DNA of 64,000 nt from BRH-c25 sp012519325 (GTDB lineage Bacteria; Bacillota; Clostridia; Lutisporales; Lutisporaceae), in the NCBI GenBank assembly GCA_050950645.1, contig JBMNHZ010000008.1:1-64000 (forward strand), written 5' to 3'. The notes beneath the pieces were generated by a model. The model worked only from the letters and a program-made list of their open reading frames with translations, did no database searches and was not told the origin of the DNA. This document shows positions 62,641 to 64,000 of the stretch, piece after piece (within the stretch, counting starts at the first letter, position 1; each line of letters starts with the position of its first letter). The position numbers and the translations under genes were made by a program.

Positions 62641-62682
62641 TATAAAAAGCATAAAACCAATATCGGTTTTATGCTTTTTATA
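62641..62682. terminator. Perfect 18-bp bidirectional terminator
   Basis: TATAAAAAGCATAAAACC and GGTTTTATGCTTTTTATA form a perfect stem with a 6-nt loop. It lies 10 bp beyond the stop of the ferredoxin-type gene on the minus strand. Confidence 0.88.
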
Positions 62683-62691
62683 TACGGTTGA

Positions 62692-63201
62692 TTATGATAT
62701 AACAATTCTCTTAATGCTCACGACTTCTTCAAAATATTCATTAGGATATTCTATAGTAATAACAGCCGTATGATCGTTGGATTTTGGATTTTGCACTCTA
62801 ATTACTTTGCCGTCGCATATATATTTCCCATGTCTATCCACAGCTTGAACCGTATCGCCCGCTTGAGGAAGGGGGTAATACTCATAAGGAAATGACAGAA
62901 GCGCCATAGTGTCGCTATATGTATAGTCCTTTATATAAATTGCTAATCCCGGGCATGCTGCTATGCATGCACCGCAAGCAATACATTTTTCGAAGTCAAT
63001 CTTAGGCAAACTTGTAATATTTTCGCCTACGGTAATTGCACCCCGTGAACACGCTGCTTCACAAGGGTTACATGGAATTTCTTCAATACATTCTATTATG
63101 GCAATAGGTCCCTTACGCAGCTGTTCATTGGTTGGATATGCGGGTGAATTGTGCAGTTCCTCCAGAGAAGGTGCCCCTGTAGTTTTTAATGATCCTTTCA
63201 C
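62692..63201 (-). CDS. Ferredoxin-type subunit of an amine/opine-oxidase-like complex
   Basis: The 169-residue protein has one canonical 4Fe-4S motif (CIACGACIAACPG, residues 74-86) and an N-terminal four-Cys cluster site CIEEIPCNPCEAAC. A small beta domain follows (AGDTVQAVDRHGKYICDGKVIRVQNP). It follows the FAD subunit gene on the same strand by 29 bp. In Clostridia such ferredoxin subunits are encoded with FAD proteins related to the subunits of opine, sarcosine or proline dehydrogenases and pass electrons between them. The substrate is not known. Confidence 0.82.
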   Translation of the reverse strand: MKGSLKTTGAPSLEELHNSPAYPTNEQLRKGPIAIIECIEEIPCNPCEAACSRGAITVGENITSLPKIDFEKCIACGACIAACPGLAIYIKDYTYSDTMALLSFPYEYYPLPQAGDTVQAVDRHGKYICDGKVIRVQNPKSNDHTAVITIEYPNEYFEEVVSIKRIVIS

Positions 63202-63230
63202 CTAATCACCTCTTTTCGCCATTATAGTAG

Positions 63231-64000
63231 TTAAATTATCATCGCCTTAAAATAACTAATTAACTCTTCACTCTTTTGCAGTATTGAAACTTTTGAATCG
63301 CGGCGTTTTTGCCCAAAGTAGCCGCTTCTAAGAGAATTAAGGCTATCCCATATTTCCCTTGAACGAACTTCAGCTTCTTCCGGAGCAATATATCCTAATT
63401 CGCAAGCGGCATTTATACCTGCAAGCTTTCCTTCTTCCATGGCAGTACTGGCTTCTTCAATTCCGGATATATCTCCTGCAATAAATATGTCAGGCTGAGT
63501 TGAATGCATTTTATCATCGTGAATGGGCAGATGGCCTCCTAAAACGGGAACATAGCAGAATTTACAGCCTGCAAGCCATGCAAGTTCCGTAAGAGGTGTT
63601 AATCCTGTAGCTAAGCACACTGTATCTACTTCCAATGTGCGTTCCGTTCCCGGAACTTTCTTGAATGAATCATCTAACTTAACTATTTCAACTGCTTCCA
63701 CATGATCTGTCCCAAAAGCTTGTTTTATAGTATGGGAAACATAAAAAGGCACCCCTGCTCTGGATACTTTTGCCGTATGTACACCATAACCTCCCAGCTT
63801 TGGTGCAGCCTCCAGAATAGCAACAACTTCAGCGCCGGCTTGCAGCAATTGATATGCAACTATCACCCCTACATTGCCGGAACCTAACATTATTACCTTT
63901 TTTCCTGGCAAGACACGATTAACATTAATCATGGTTTGTGCAGCACCTGCTCCCATTACCCCGGGCAGTTCCCAACCCGGAAAAGGTACAGCATTCTCTG
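63231..64000 (-). CDS. FAD/NAD(P)-dependent oxidoreductase subunit, 5' end beyond the window
   Basis: The C-terminal 255 or so residues are present. The frame continues off the window (ENAVPFPGWELPGV before MGAGAAQ), so the visible ATG at 63956 is not the start. A second dinucleotide-binding motif, VIMLGSGNVGVIVAYQLLQAGAEV, is followed by TVCLATGLTPLTELAWLAG and the FAD-site signature PDIFIAGDISGIEEASTAMEEGKLAG. It resembles the large subunit of opine oxidase/HcnB-type and sarcosine oxidase alpha-like enzymes. With the ferredoxin gene it forms an operon. Confidence 0.85.
   Translation of the reverse strand, partial: ENAVPFPGWELPGVMGAGAAQTMINVNRVLPGKKVIMLGSGNVGVIVAYQLLQAGAEVVAILEAAPKLGGYGVHTAKVSRAGVPFYVSHTIKQAFGTDHVEAVEIVKLDDSFKKVPGTERTLEVDTVCLATGLTPLTELAWLAGCKFCYVPVLGGHLPIHDDKMHSTQPDIFIAGDISGIEEASTAMEEGKLAGINAACELGYIAPEEAEVRSREIWDSLNSLRSGYFGQKRRDSKVSILQKSEELISYFKAMII

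Noticed and set aside
1..64000. CRISPR arrays, rRNA genes, prophage structural genes, replication origin
   Set aside because: No regularly spaced direct repeats, rRNA-like sequence, capsid or tail genes, or DnaA-box clusters were seen.

Overview
The window looks like a chromosomal segment of a low-GC, endospore-forming Clostridia-type bacterium. The evidence is an alpha/beta-type small acid-soluble spore protein gene, a GerA-type germinant receptor operon, a LexA/LysM SOS pair with Bacillus-type LexA boxes, and the miaB-mutS-mutL-miaA-hfq block typical of Clostridia. A species cannot be assigned from sequence alone.

Layout. 1-2.0 kb: decayed IS21 element. 2.0-3.5 kb: L,D-transpeptidase, tRNA-Trp, a small membrane-protein gene with an in-frame TGA, and a SASP. 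3.7-12.1 kb: an envelope module made of two secreted helical-repeat proteins flanking an OmpR-type two-component system, followed by a MacA/MacB-like export operon that ends in a TolC-like coiled-coil protein. 12.3-15.1 kb: cation efflux protein, tyrosine recombinase and a Cys-rich small protein. 15.2-20.6 kb: an IS256 element, then an IS21 element that splits an otherwise in-frame gene. 20.6-21.7 kb: SOS pair. 21.7-26.6 kb: TetR-controlled ABC exporter. 26.8-30.2 kb: divergent glutamine synthetase and a PLP enzyme of the aluminium-resistance / methionine gamma-lyase-like family. 30.3-41.0 kb: the hfq-miaA-mutL-mutS-miaB block bracketed by two same-orientation ISLre2 copies, one intact and one internally deleted. 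41.1-46.1 kb: an unknown gene and a ger operon. 46.4-50.9 kb: branched-chain amino acid ABC importer. 51.2-53.4 kb: unknown protein and a beta-CASP metallo-hydrolase. 53.6-61.5 kb: tRNA-Pro and a 7.7-kb island bounded by a 54-bp repeat of the tRNA 3' half. The island carries a regulator, YjiG/YjiH-like membrane proteins and an M81 metallopeptidase, and is broken by an IS30 that itself contains an IS256. 61.5-64 kb: meso-diaminopimelate dehydrogenase, then a ferredoxin and an FAD enzyme running off the window.

The most unusual structure is not a gene. Four insertion sequences of three different families (IS256, ISLre2 twice, IS30) each carry, just after the transposase stop codon, a 155-190 nt noncoding block that folds into a long imperfect hairpin. 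Shared arm sequences and a TTGACA motif occur across families while the inner stems differ but still pair. The second point of interest is the cpxP/cpxRA-like arrangement of secreted LTxxQ-like repeat proteins around a sensor kinase, next to an exporter that has a TolC-like component in an apparently monoderm spore former.
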